A stretch of DNA of 14,109 bases. Source: Archaeoglobi archaeon (GTDB lineage: Archaea; Halobacteriota; Archaeoglobi; Archaeoglobales; Archaeoglobaceae). Within the stretch, counting starts at the first letter, position 1. Each line of letters begins with the position of its first letter. The translations under genes were made by a program, and so were the position numbers. Below are positions 7,132 through 13,599 of the stretch, in pieces. The notes beneath the pieces are model-generated. The model was not told the DNA's origin. It did not search any database and was given only the letters and a program-made list of their open reading frames with translations. The DNA is taken from assembly GCA_004347865.1 (NCBI GenBank), contig QNUZ01000027.1, positions 1 through 14,109 on the forward strand, read 5' to 3'.

Positions 7132-7948
7132 GAGGCTGAAAGACGACCTCTTTGTACTCTTCGCTTTTGCATCTGCTTTGCTTGCAATCCTTCCTATATT
7201 TCACATTCTGTTCAGCGTTTTTTATAACGGAATCCCGGTTCTGGCAAAGTACGGAGTGGAGTTCCTCAGCGGCACTCTCCCGCCTCCGAACAAAGCTGGT
7301 GGAGGAGTATTTCCTGCTATCTATGGGAGCCTCACCATGATAGTTCTATCTCTAATGCTCGGAATTCCCTTGGGAGTATTTGCAGGAGTTTTTATCGCCG
7401 AATATCCGAGCAGTTCAATTAGTAAGGCGGCAAGAACCGTTCTGGTGATAATACTGGAATTTCCGACTATTTTGGTAGGTCTTTTTGTGATGGCTGTGAT
7501 GGTTATCCCCATGGGCCGTTTTTCTGCAATAGCCGGTGCATTTGCATTAACAATCGTTATGCTGCCCTACGTTGCAACCTACACGGAACAGGCGATAAGG
7601 AGCGTTCCGCAACACTACAAGGAGGTCGGATTCGCTTTGGGTTTAAACAGATTCCGAATCGTTTTTTCCATCACTTTGAGAATAGCAAAGAAGGTTTTCA
7701 TAACCGGTCTGCTTATAGGAATGGCTAAAGTTTCTGGAGAGACTGCACCGCTGATATTCACCGCTGGCAATGTCTGGAGGAGCACGGGTGCTTTGAACGA
7801 GCCAGCCGGAGCTATACCACTCTGGATATACTATCTAGTCCAGCAACCGTACTCCAATTATCACGAGATCGCTTGGGGAGCAGCAGTGGTTTTATTGGCG
7901 ATATTTTTGGTCATATTCCTCTCTGCGAGGCTTATGGTGAGATCATGA
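7124..7948 (+). CDS. pstA: Phosphate ABC transporter permease PstA
   Basis: A 274-aa partner permease. Several membrane helices, the EAA loop EQAIRSVPQHYKEVGFALGL (~157-176) and the downstream MAKVSGETAPLIFTAGN (~203-219) are characteristic of PstA. ATG 7124 lies inside the end of pstC and has a strong AGGAGGTGG site 5 nt upstream, so translation is probably coupled. The stop overlaps the start of pstB in an ATGA. Confidence 0.95.
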   Translation: MYRRLKDDLFVLFAFASALLAILPIFHILFSVFYNGIPVLAKYGVEFLSGTLPPPNKAGGGVFPAIYGSLTMIVLSLMLGIPLGVFAGVFIAEYPSSSISKAARTVLVIILEFPTILVGLFVMAVMVIPMGRFSAIAGAFALTIVMLPYVATYTEQAIRSVPQHYKEVGFALGLNRFRIVFSITLRIAKKVFITGLLIGMAKVSGETAPLIFTAGNVWRSTGALNEPAGAIPLWIYYLVQQPYSNYHEIAWGAAVVLLAIFLVIFLSARLMVRS

Positions 7949-8697
7949 GTGCGATCACAATTGAAAAACTGTTTCTGCGGTATGGAGAGCAAGAGGTTCT
8001 CAGGGGGATCGACCTTGAAATTCCTGAAAATGTTTGTTTTGCAATAATGGGTCCCTCTGGCTGCGGGAAGTCTTCACTACTCAAAGTTTTGAACAGACTC
8101 GTAGAAATGAACCACAATGTTAAGATTTCTGGAGACGTGAAGCTATTCGGCAATAGCATTTTCAAAATGGATTTAACTAAACTGAGAAGGCAGGTGGGAA
8201 TGGTATTCCAGATTCCGAATCCATTTCCGCACATGAGCATTTACGATAACATCACCTACGCGGTGAAGTGCAATGGCATTGCAAAAAAGAAAGAGGAGCT
8301 CGACAAAATCGTTGAATGGGCATTGAAAAAAGCAGCGCTTTTTGATGAAGTTAAGGATAGGCTCAAAATGAGGGCTAATCAGCTCAGCGGCGGGCAGATG
8401 CAGAGGCTTTGCATTGCGAGGGCACTGGCCTTGAAGCCAAGAGTCATGCTAATGGACGAGCCGACCGCCAATCTCGATCCGATATCCGCAGATAAGATAG
8501 AGGATCTCATAACGGAACTCAAAAACGAGTACACGATTGTAATGGTCACTCACTCTCCGGGTCAGGCTGCAAGGGTGTCGGATTTTGTTGCGTTCCTTTA
8601 CATGGGGAGAGTGATAGAGGTTGGAAAAACGGAGGAAGTTTTTGAAAACCCAAAGAATGAGCTAACCGAAAGATACGTCACGGGGAGGATTGGATGA
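7945..8697 (+). CDS. pstB: Phosphate ABC transporter ATPase PstB
   Basis: A 250-aa ATP-hydrolysing subunit. Walker A GPSGCGKS (36-43), Q-loop QIPNPFP (Gln89), signature LSGGQMQR (147-154), Walker B VMLMDEPTANLDP (167-179) and switch His203 (VTHS) are all present, so it should be active. The frame is open upstream to 7873, but ATG 7945 overlaps the pstA stop, has GGTGAG upstream and gives the usual PstB length and N-terminus. The QIPNPFP motif separates PstB from other ABC ATPases. Overlaps phoU by 4 bp (ATGA). Confidence 0.96.
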   Translation: MSAITIEKLFLRYGEQEVLRGIDLEIPENVCFAIMGPSGCGKSSLLKVLNRLVEMNHNVKISGDVKLFGNSIFKMDLTKLRRQVGMVFQIPNPFPHMSIYDNITYAVKCNGIAKKKEELDKIVEWALKKAALFDEVKDRLKMRANQLSGGQMQRLCIARALALKPRVMLMDEPTANLDPISADKIEDLITELKNEYTIVMVTHSPGQAARVSDFVAFLYMGRVIEVGKTEEVFENPKNELTERYVTGRIG

Positions 8698-9287
8698 AGT
8701 TTGTGGATGAGGAGATTCGGAAAATAGAGGAGGAGGTTTTGAGGCTCCACGAAGTTGCAAAGGAGGCTACGAAACTTCTGTTCAGATCCATGAGGGGAGA
8801 TAAAACCGTTATCAGAGAGATTCTGAAGCTCGAAGAGCTCAGCGATGAGCTTGAGGTGAAGATTCACGATGATTGTGCGCACTTCATAATGAGATTTCAT
8901 CCCGTCGCGAAAAATCTCAGATTTGCTCTCGGAATCTTCCGGATTTCCTCAGCATACGAGAGAATTGTAGACTTAGCCCTCGAGATCTCGCTCTACGATT
9001 GCAAATTCAGGGAGAGGATATTTGGTGCCGAGGAACCATTGATGGCGATGTTCGAAACCTTGGAAAAGGCTTTCGGTGAACTGAAAATTCCTACAGAGAG
9101 CATGATCGGCCTGGACGACATCATCGACGGGATCTACATCGAGGGGCTTGAGGAGGTTGAAAGGGATTTCAGATGCGTTGATGAGGTGCTGGCAATCAGA
9201 CACATTGAGAGAATTGGTGACTTGCTGTGCAAGATTGCAACGAGGTTGGTCTACATAAAGGAAGGCAAGTGGGTGTGGATAAAGTAG
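8694..9287 (+). CDS. phoU: Phosphate transport system regulator PhoU
   Basis: A 197-aa all-helical cytoplasmic protein that in known systems restrains Pst transport and links it to phosphate signalling. Two PhoU repeats are visible: LEELSDELEVKIHDD ... RISSAYERIVDLALEI (~43-103), and EGLEEVERDF ... IRHIERIGDLLCKIA (~148-182). The acidic E-R-I-x-D triads are the family's metal-binding residues. Slightly shorter than the usual ~220 aa, but both repeats are there. Last gene of the pst operon; converges on the Lrp-type gene with a 24-bp gap, in which I see no clear terminator. Confidence 0.92.
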   Translation: MKFVDEEIRKIEEEVLRLHEVAKEATKLLFRSMRGDKTVIREILKLEELSDELEVKIHDDCAHFIMRFHPVAKNLRFALGIFRISSAYERIVDLALEISLYDCKFRERIFGAEEPLMAMFETLEKAFGELKIPTESMIGLDDIIDGIYIEGLEEVERDFRCVDEVLAIRHIERIGDLLCKIATRLVYIKEGKWVWIK

Positions 9288-9311
9288 AGGTATTAAGCGG
9301 AGCTTTGAAAA

Positions 9312-9869
9312 TCAGAGAGGACCGCGGTAGTAAACAGTTGCGGGACAGCCAAGGCACTTCTTTTCTCTGTAGCGGGGGCATTTTCCGCAGTTTATCCCGC
9401 AGGGTGCATCCTCATTTTTTTTCTCTGCTATTGGTATCGAGAGATACTTCGGAACCCTTGGCGCCTCACCAACTATTGCCTCAGAGCGCCTTATCCCCCT
9501 CTGCGATCTTACTGAGCAGATCTGGAGTATTGCATTCAGCGTATCAGCATCTTCAGCGACCATGATGCTCATCAGATTGTAGGCCCCAGTTGTAGTCGTG
9601 AGGAAGACGATTCTCGGACATTTCGAGAACTTCTCGAGCAACTCCTGCAGAATTTCGGGGCTTTCCACCTCGGCATTCACTATCGCAACTCGAAAGCCCA
9701 TTTTTTCCGCATTCAAACCAGCGGAGACTTTAACAAGATCTCTGCAAAGTCTTTCAATCCTTTTGCCAACAGCTACATGCGATAGCCCCAGTCTCTCGCC
9801 TATCTGCGTCAGCGGAGTCCGGCCGTCTTTCTGGAGAATTGCCACGATTTTCTTATCCACTTCATCCAT
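9312..9869 (-). CDS. Lrp/AsnC-family regulator with C-terminal cysteine cluster
   Basis: A 185-aa transcription regulator. Residues 1-45 form the Lrp helix-turn-helix (DEVDKKIVAILQKDGRTPLT, recognition helix near SHVAVGKRIERL). Residues ~58-130 form a ligand-binding RAM-like beta-alpha domain (VAIVNAEVES, FLTTTTGAYNLMSIMVAEDA). Unlike ordinary Lrp proteins it then has a tail with Cys157, 161, 164, 172 and 175, in the pattern CGxxCxxCPxYxxxxCxGCP. This resembles small cysteine clusters seen in DUF3795-type proteins and could bind a metal or Fe-S cluster; that is inferred. The gene diverges from the DUF169 gene with a 52-bp shared promoter region and is probably leaderless. It likely regulates the adjacent plus-strand genes and itself. 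Confidence 0.85.
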   Translation of the reverse strand: MDEVDKKIVAILQKDGRTPLTQIGERLGLSHVAVGKRIERLCRDLVKVSAGLNAEKMGFRVAIVNAEVESPEILQELLEKFSKCPRIVFLTTTTGAYNLMSIMVAEDADTLNAILQICSVRSQRGIRRSEAIVGEAPRVPKYLSIPIAEKKNEDAPCGINCGKCPRYREKKCLGCPATVYYRGPL

Positions 9870-9885
9870 GGTTACAAGTTGAAAT

Positions 9886-9900
9886 CATAAATTATATATA
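9886..9900. promoter_or_regulatory. Shared AT-rich core of two divergent leaderless promoters
   Basis: An AATTATATATA-type core. On the plus strand TTATATATA (9892-9900) is centred 26 bp before ATG 9922. On the minus strand TATAATTTATG (9886-9896) is about 23 bp before ATG 9869. Neither start has a Shine-Dalgarno sequence. The two TATA elements overlap, so the two genes probably compete for the basal factors. Confidence 0.5.
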
Positions 9901-9921
9901 TCTTACGATTCGCAATTGAAT

Positions 9922-10614
9922 ATGGGTCTAGAGCTAAAGAGTTTAAGCGAAAAAGTCGAGAGCATTCTCGGGCTCGATTCCCCGCTGATAGCTGTGAAGA
10001 TCGTGAGATCGGGTGAGGAGATTCCGAAGATCCCATCGCCCGAAAAGAAGTCTAGGTACTGCCAGTTGCTGATGCTTGCCAGAAGGGGAAAAACGTTAAA
10101 GCTAACAGCAGAGGACTTCACATGCCCTGCAGCCAGATCTGCGCTGGGATTCGCTCCACTGCCAGAGAGAATTGCAAACGGGGAAATGCTTGTCTCTCTC
10201 GGCCTTTTCATGACGAAGGAAGCGGGAGCGAAAACCATGAGCATGATACCCAGAATAAAGCTCGGCGAAACCAAGGCAGTTGTTGCAGGCCCTCTTGGGA
10301 AGTTTGAATTCAAACCCGATGTTGTTGTGGTCGAAGGTCTTCCAGAGCAGATCATGTGGCTCTGCCTCGCAAGGAACTTCAGAGAAGGGGGAAGGTTGAG
10401 CTTCAACTCCTCGATCTTCCAGTGCTGCTGCGTCGACGTAACTGTTGTCCCCTATCTCAGTGGCGACATCAATATAAGCCCCGGCTGTTACGGATGTAGA
10501 GAGGCAACAGATACCCCAGCGGAGCACATGTTCGTGGGAATTCCGGTTAGACTCATGCCCGAAATTTCGGATTCGCTTGAGCAGCTATCTAAGAAGGCTA
10601 TTAAAGACCGTTAG
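9922..10614 (+). CDS. DUF169 family protein
   Basis: A 230-aa cytoplasmic protein of the DUF169 (COG2043-type) family, function unknown. Typical features are the N-terminal LGLDSPLIAVKIV, a cysteine in SRYCQLL followed by DFTCPAARSALGF, and a C-terminal cysteine-rich stretch: FQCCCVDVTVVPYLSGDINI, then SPGCYGCRE. No signal peptide or membrane segment. ATG 9922 is favoured over the in-frame TTG 9916 because it sits 26 bp from the TATA box. First gene of the plus-strand run controlled from the Lrp-type promoter region. The conserved cysteines could hold a metal or react with thiols, but no activity can be assigned. Confidence 0.8.
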   Translation: MGLELKSLSEKVESILGLDSPLIAVKIVRSGEEIPKIPSPEKKSRYCQLLMLARRGKTLKLTAEDFTCPAARSALGFAPLPERIANGEMLVSLGLFMTKEAGAKTMSMIPRIKLGETKAVVAGPLGKFEFKPDVVVVEGLPEQIMWLCLARNFREGGRLSFNSSIFQCCCVDVTVVPYLSGDINISPGCYGCREATDTPAEHMFVGIPVRLMPEISDSLEQLSKKAIKDR

Positions 10615-10654
10615 GGAGAAAAGAGTTTATAGGGCTATTTCGGAGGTGATTGAG

Positions 10655-11017
10655 ATGGATGTTGAGGGAATTTTGAAAAAGATGGAAGAAATAATTGGAG
10701 AAAAACCGCGTCCGCAGGTTTTGTTCGCGAAAATATGCCCGGAATGGCTTGAAAGACAGATGAGTGAGCGGAAGTTTGTGATGGAGCTTCCGAGCATTCC
10801 AGCGAAGTACAAGCATTTGATAATGCTGGCCGCAGCGGCGGCTTATGGAAGCGAGACATGCACGGAGATGTTTGCGAAAATAGCCAAAAGAGCTGGAGTC
10901 AGCGAAAGGGAAATTGCTGAAACCCTGCTCATTGCAAGGTTTGCATTGGCTTCGACGATTTTCGCAACTGCAACACCCGCGCTTGAGTTTCTGACGGGCG
11001 AAAAAGGTGAAAAGTAA
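10655..11017 (+). CDS. Carboxymuconolactone decarboxylase (AhpD-like) family protein lacking the CxxC site
   Basis: A 120-aa helical protein of the CMD/AhpD family, recognised by LPSIPAKYKHLIMLAAAAAY (split: LPSIPAKYKH, LIMLAAAAAYGSETC) followed by AGVSEREIAETLLIARFALA. AhpD-type members have CxxCxxxH at this place. Here the matching positions are Ser66, Cys69 and Phe73, so the redox dithiol and the proton-relay His are absent. It may use a single thiol or have another function. A longer open frame starts at 10577 inside the DUF169 gene, but ATG 10655 has a strong GGAGGTGAT about 6 nt upstream and gives the family's N-terminus. 40 bp after DUF169, presumably the same transcript. Confidence 0.75.
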   Translation: MDVEGILKKMEEIIGEKPRPQVLFAKICPEWLERQMSERKFVMELPSIPAKYKHLIMLAAAAAYGSETCTEMFAKIAKRAGVSEREIAETLLIARFALASTIFATATPALEFLTGEKGEK

Positions 11018-11018
11018 T

Positions 11019-11037
11019 GCATCGGGAATCCCGTTGC
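11019..11037 (+). other. Short hairpin between the CMD-like and TauE genes
   Basis: GCATCGGGAATCCCGTTGC can fold as GCA/TGC plus CGGG/CCCG with one T-T mismatch and a 3-nt loop, 1 bp after the CMD-like stop. There is no T-run, so it is more likely an RNA processing or stability element than a terminator, if it is anything. Confidence 0.3.
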
Positions 11038-11059
11038 AATACGTCATAGAGGTGATGAG

Positions 11060-11839
11060 ATGGATGCGATAACAGCAATCCTTCTTTTCATAACCGGTCT
11101 CATAGCCGGAACCTTCGGCGGCCTGCTCGGCATTGGAGGTTGCGTGATAATGCTGCCCTCGCTCACGTTCATATTCAACTATCCTCTGGCCATAGCAATT
11201 GGCACGACGATAACGGCGGTAATTCTTACGGCAACCTCTGGGGCGATCGGGCACATAAGAATGAAGAACGTCGACTACTCAACAGCAAAGATTGTCGCAA
11301 TAAGCGGAGCAATTGGCGCGGGTGTTGGAAGTATAATCTTCTTCTACATCGCAGATCAGCTCTGGCTTCTAAATCTGATCTTGGGCTTTGCATTTCTGTA
11401 CGTTGCTCTTAGGATGGTATACGAGGGGATAATCAAGAGGAAGATGCCGGAAAGGACAGGAAACCAGGTTCCAGGCTCAAAATCCTCCAAGGGAGCGATT
11501 GGATTTTTTATCGGAATAATCACGGGAATAGTCGGACTTGGAGGCGGCTACGCTCTTGTCCCGTCCTTTATCTATCTCCTCGGTTCGGCTGTGAAGATTG
11601 CTGTGGGCACCTCACTTGCGTCCTTCATAAGCATGGCCGTTGTGAGCGGAGCGTTCAAGCTGTACCAGGGGCTCGTTGACATCATTGCGGCGCTCTGCAT
11701 CGGTATTGGGGCGGTTATCGGAGCTCAGATAGGTGCAAGACTGGTCAAAGTAGTTCCTCCGTGGACTATAAAGGCGATATTTGGCTTCGTGTTCCTATAC
11801 GTGTCGCTCAAGTTCATCTTGCAGGGAATCGTCGCATGA
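11060..11839 (+). CDS. TauE/SafE family (sulfite/organosulfonate exporter-like) permease
   Basis: A 259-aa integral membrane protein with about eight hydrophobic helices in two repeated halves. The paired signatures GLLGIGGCVIMLPSL (21-35) and GIVGLGGGYALVPSF (156-170) define the TauE/SafE (COG0730) fold. The halves are joined by a charged loop (~125-145). Relatives export sulfite, sulfoacetate or similar anions, but substrates are seldom predictable from sequence. ATG 11060 follows GAGGTGATGAG. The stop overlaps the start of the thioredoxin-like gene (ATGA), so the two were translated together. With neighbours that handle thiols, a sulfur-oxyanion or related substrate is plausible. Confidence 0.88.
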   Translation: MDAITAILLFITGLIAGTFGGLLGIGGCVIMLPSLTFIFNYPLAIAIGTTITAVILTATSGAIGHIRMKNVDYSTAKIVAISGAIGAGVGSIIFFYIADQLWLLNLILGFAFLYVALRMVYEGIIKRKMPERTGNQVPGSKSSKGAIGFFIGIITGIVGLGGGYALVPSFIYLLGSAVKIAVGTSLASFISMAVVSGAFKLYQGLVDIIAALCIGIGAVIGAQIGARLVKVVPPWTIKAIFGFVFLYVSLKFILQGIVA

Positions 11840-12186
11840 GACCGCGCATACTGGCCTATGCAATAGTAGCTTTGGCCGGAATCCTTTCAGCTGTTCTGGG
11901 GAGCCTTGTTTATCCTCCTACAGCGATCTCCACTGAGAATTCCAAAATTTATTTTTTCTTTAGCGAGTACTGCCCTCACTGCCAGGAAGTCAAGCCCTAT
12001 GTCGAGGAGATTGCAAAGAAGCGCAGCATAACCTTCTGCAATGTCGAAAGTATGGGAGGAGAATGCAGCAGAATTGCAGAGCAGTTTGGTTTGAAATAAG
12101 TCCCGACGATGATCATATTGAACAACGAGACAAAGATCTATGTGGGCTCAAATGAAGTGATGCGCGCAATCGAGGTGCTTAAATGA
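11836..12186 (+). pseudogene. Membrane-anchored thioredoxin-fold (DsbA/TlpA-like) protein interrupted by an in-frame TAA
   Basis: The frame reads 87 codons, TAA (12097-12099), then 28 more codons to TGA 12184-12186. Before the stop: an N-terminal membrane anchor (~5-27), then a thioredoxin strand and the active site FFSEYCPHCQEVKPY (Cys46, Cys49). CPHC is the motif of DsbA-type oxidases. After the stop: VPTMIILNNETKIYVG, the cis-proline loop and last strands of a thioredoxin fold. Relatives usually read FGhxYVPT here, so the stop likely replaces a tyrosine codon (one base change). TAA is not recoded as selenocysteine or pyrrolysine. The truncated product would lack the cis-Pro and be inactive. 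The start overlaps the TauE stop, and the final TGA overlaps the VKOR-like start, so the original operon layout is intact. Recent mutation or sequence error are both possible. Confidence 0.8.
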
Positions 12187-12557
12187 AATCTGCGAGGATT
12201 CTGGCGGTATCCATCGCAATTCTTGGTATCATAGACTCCGGATATCTTCTGATTTCTGAGTTCATCCCGGCCTGCCCGGTATGTGTTTCAATCCGGGTTT
12301 TCTCTCTCCCCTCGTATCTCCCCGCGCTTTTCGGTTTCTGCTGGTTTGCGTTTGCGTTAGTAGTTTTTTCAGGTAGAATCCCCAGAGCCTTTGTGAAATT
12401 GTGGAGTTTTTCGGGGGTCTACGGTGTTGCTTTTCTGGCAACTTATGCCGTCCTTAACAGCTACTTCTGCCCGTTCTGCTTTGCGGCGCACGCTTTTGGA
12501 ATATTTCTGATCGCAATCTCGGAGATGATGCCTTCTGTGGCTTGCAGACCATGTTAG
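12183..12557 (+). CDS. VKOR-like membrane thiol oxidoreductase
   Basis: A 124-aa protein with four predicted helices (~5-25, 46-64, 75-93, 100-117). GIIDSGYLL in helix 1 and NSYFCPFCFAAHAFGIFL (Cys96, Cys99 at the head of helix 4) match the VKOR family, which passes electrons from a thioredoxin-fold partner to quinone during disulfide formation. The loop after helix 1 has CPVC (Cys31, Cys34) in place of the more widely spaced pair of classical VKORs; extra cysteines are Cys53, 121 and 124. The position directly after a CPHC thioredoxin-like gene, with a 4-bp overlap, supports a DsbA/DsbB-like pair. Assignment is by motif pattern; a distant membrane thiol protein of another family is the alternative. 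Confidence 0.65.
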   Translation: MKSARILAVSIAILGIIDSGYLLISEFIPACPVCVSIRVFSLPSYLPALFGFCWFAFALVVFSGRIPRAFVKLWSFSGVYGVAFLATYAVLNSYFCPFCFAAHAFGIFLIAISEMMPSVACRPC

Positions 12558-12570
12558 AAAATACTTAATA

Positions 12571-13520
12571 GTGTACACCTTCCTTTCCGCAATCCTTGCA
12601 TTATTAGCAGGCTTCTTTTTCAACGCCTTCGCAGTATCCAACAAAGCCGCAATCTCGAATTTGGTAGTAGCTCTGGCAATTTTGACCATATATCCGTCGA
12701 TGGTGCAACTCAGAACGGATTCACTTTTAAAGAGCTTCAGATCATGGAGACAGATCTTGCTCTCGGTGTTCTACATATTTGTTCTCTCTCCTGCGCTGGC
12801 CTTTTTAATGGCATCAACCTTGGGCGATCCCTATGTGGGAGTCGGGTATGTTGTTGCTAATACAGTTCCCGCGTCAAGCGCCTCTCTGGGATACGTGCTC
12901 ATTGCGGGGGGAATATAGAGCTGGCCACTGCACTGGCAATATTATCCCTTTTTGTGGGAATACCAGCAATTCCTGCAATCATAGGCATCTACTGCACTAA
13001 CACAGCCGTCCCTCTTTTGGTGGAGCCCATAATAGCATCTCTTCTCGAAGTTTTGGTCCTTCCGCTTGTTGCCGGCCAGCTTACAAGGTACGCGATTGCA
13101 AGGAAAAGTGGGCCGTCTTATGTGGACAAAAACTTGAGGCCATATCTTTCGCTTGCAACCATGCTCTCGATGCTTGCGCTGGTCTTTGTGCTTGTGTTTA
13201 ATCAGTACTTGAACATAATTACGAATTCTGCAGTTTCAGTGCTAATCCTAGCATATCAGGCAATCGTAATTCTGGGTTTGCTTTCTTTCTCCTTGATTCT
13301 CAGCAGGATTCTTCGCATATCCTACGAGGATCACCAGGCTGTAGCGCTGATTTCCATCACAAAAAACCAGTCTGTTGCGGCTGCAATTGCGGTTTCCGCT
13401 CTGGGCCCTAAATCAGCTCTGGCACCGGCGCTGGTGCCTTTGATACAGCCGATTCTTACTGTGGCATATCTGCACGCAGAAGAGTATGTTAAAAAATTTT
13501 TGGCATTCAAAAAACATTAA
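12571..13520 (+). pseudogene. ACR3/bile acid:Na+ symporter family permease, frameshifted
   Basis: Two adjacent frames together encode a full-length (~316 aa) polytopic permease of the arsenite/bile-acid transporter superfamily. Frame one (from GTG 12571, 115 aa) holds ILTIYPSMVQLRTDSL and GYVVANTVPASSASLGYVLI and ends at TAG 12916-12918. The other continues with ELATALAILSLFVGIPAIP and runs to 13520. Adding one G to the G6 run at 12906-12911 restores AGGNIELATALA and removes the stop, so a single-base deletion (or base-calling error) in a homopolymer is the simplest reading. The start is uncertain: no ribosome-binding site precedes GTG 12571, and MLRKYLIVYTF would be recovered from ATG 12551 with one further base. 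The family exports arsenite or takes up organic anions; arsenite is suggested only weakly. Last gene of the run; a TTTTT tract lies 33 bp downstream. Confidence 0.75.
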
Positions 13521-13570
13521 AAGAGGTTTAGGGTAATCGCAGTTTGTCATTATTTTTAGATGCATAACAC

Positions 13571-13578
13571 TTATATAT
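13571..13578 (+). promoter_or_regulatory. TATA box of the PadR gene
   Basis: TTATATAT is centred about 26 bp before ATG 13600, with no ribosome-binding site before that ATG; a leaderless promoter is likely. Confidence 0.5.
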
Positions 13579-13593
13579 CTAACAGTGTTAGAT
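13577..13593. promoter_or_regulatory. Perfect 17-bp palindrome, probable PadR operator
   Basis: ATCTAACAGTGTTAGAT has perfect 8-bp arms (ATCTAACA/TGTTAGAT) around one G. It lies between the TATA box and the predicted transcription start at ATG 13600, where a dimeric repressor would block initiation. Autoregulation by the PadR product is the simplest reading; PadR operators commonly are dyads of this size. Confidence 0.65.
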
Positions 13594-13599
13594 TTATTG

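Noticed and set aside
7873..7944. Longer pstB N-terminus
   Set aside because: The extra codons lie within pstA coding sequence in another frame; ATG 7945 gives the standard PstB length with an ATGA overlap.
9227..9565. 112-aa plus-strand open frame overlapping phoU and the Lrp gene
   Set aside because: It is antisense to a clear Lrp domain, has low-complexity Ser/Leu/Pro composition and no start signals.
10601..11254. 217-aa minus-strand open frame
   Set aside because: It spans three plus-strand features including the CMD-like gene and TauE, and its composition (Arg, Cys, His, Tyr rich) is that of antisense reading.
12097..12099. Recoded stop (selenocysteine or pyrrolysine) in the thioredoxin-like gene
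   Set aside because: The codon is TAA, whereas selenocysteine uses TGA and pyrrolysine uses TAG. The stop is also not at an active-site cysteine position.
12906..12918. Programmed ribosomal frameshift in the permease
   Set aside because: A G-run could slip, but I see no supporting stem-loop or internal ribosome-binding site, and the neighbouring gene also carries a lesion. Mutation or sequence error is simpler.
13553..13557. TTTTT tract as terminator of the permease gene
   Set aside because: Archaeal termination can use T-runs, but five T close to the next promoter is too weak to annotate as a feature.
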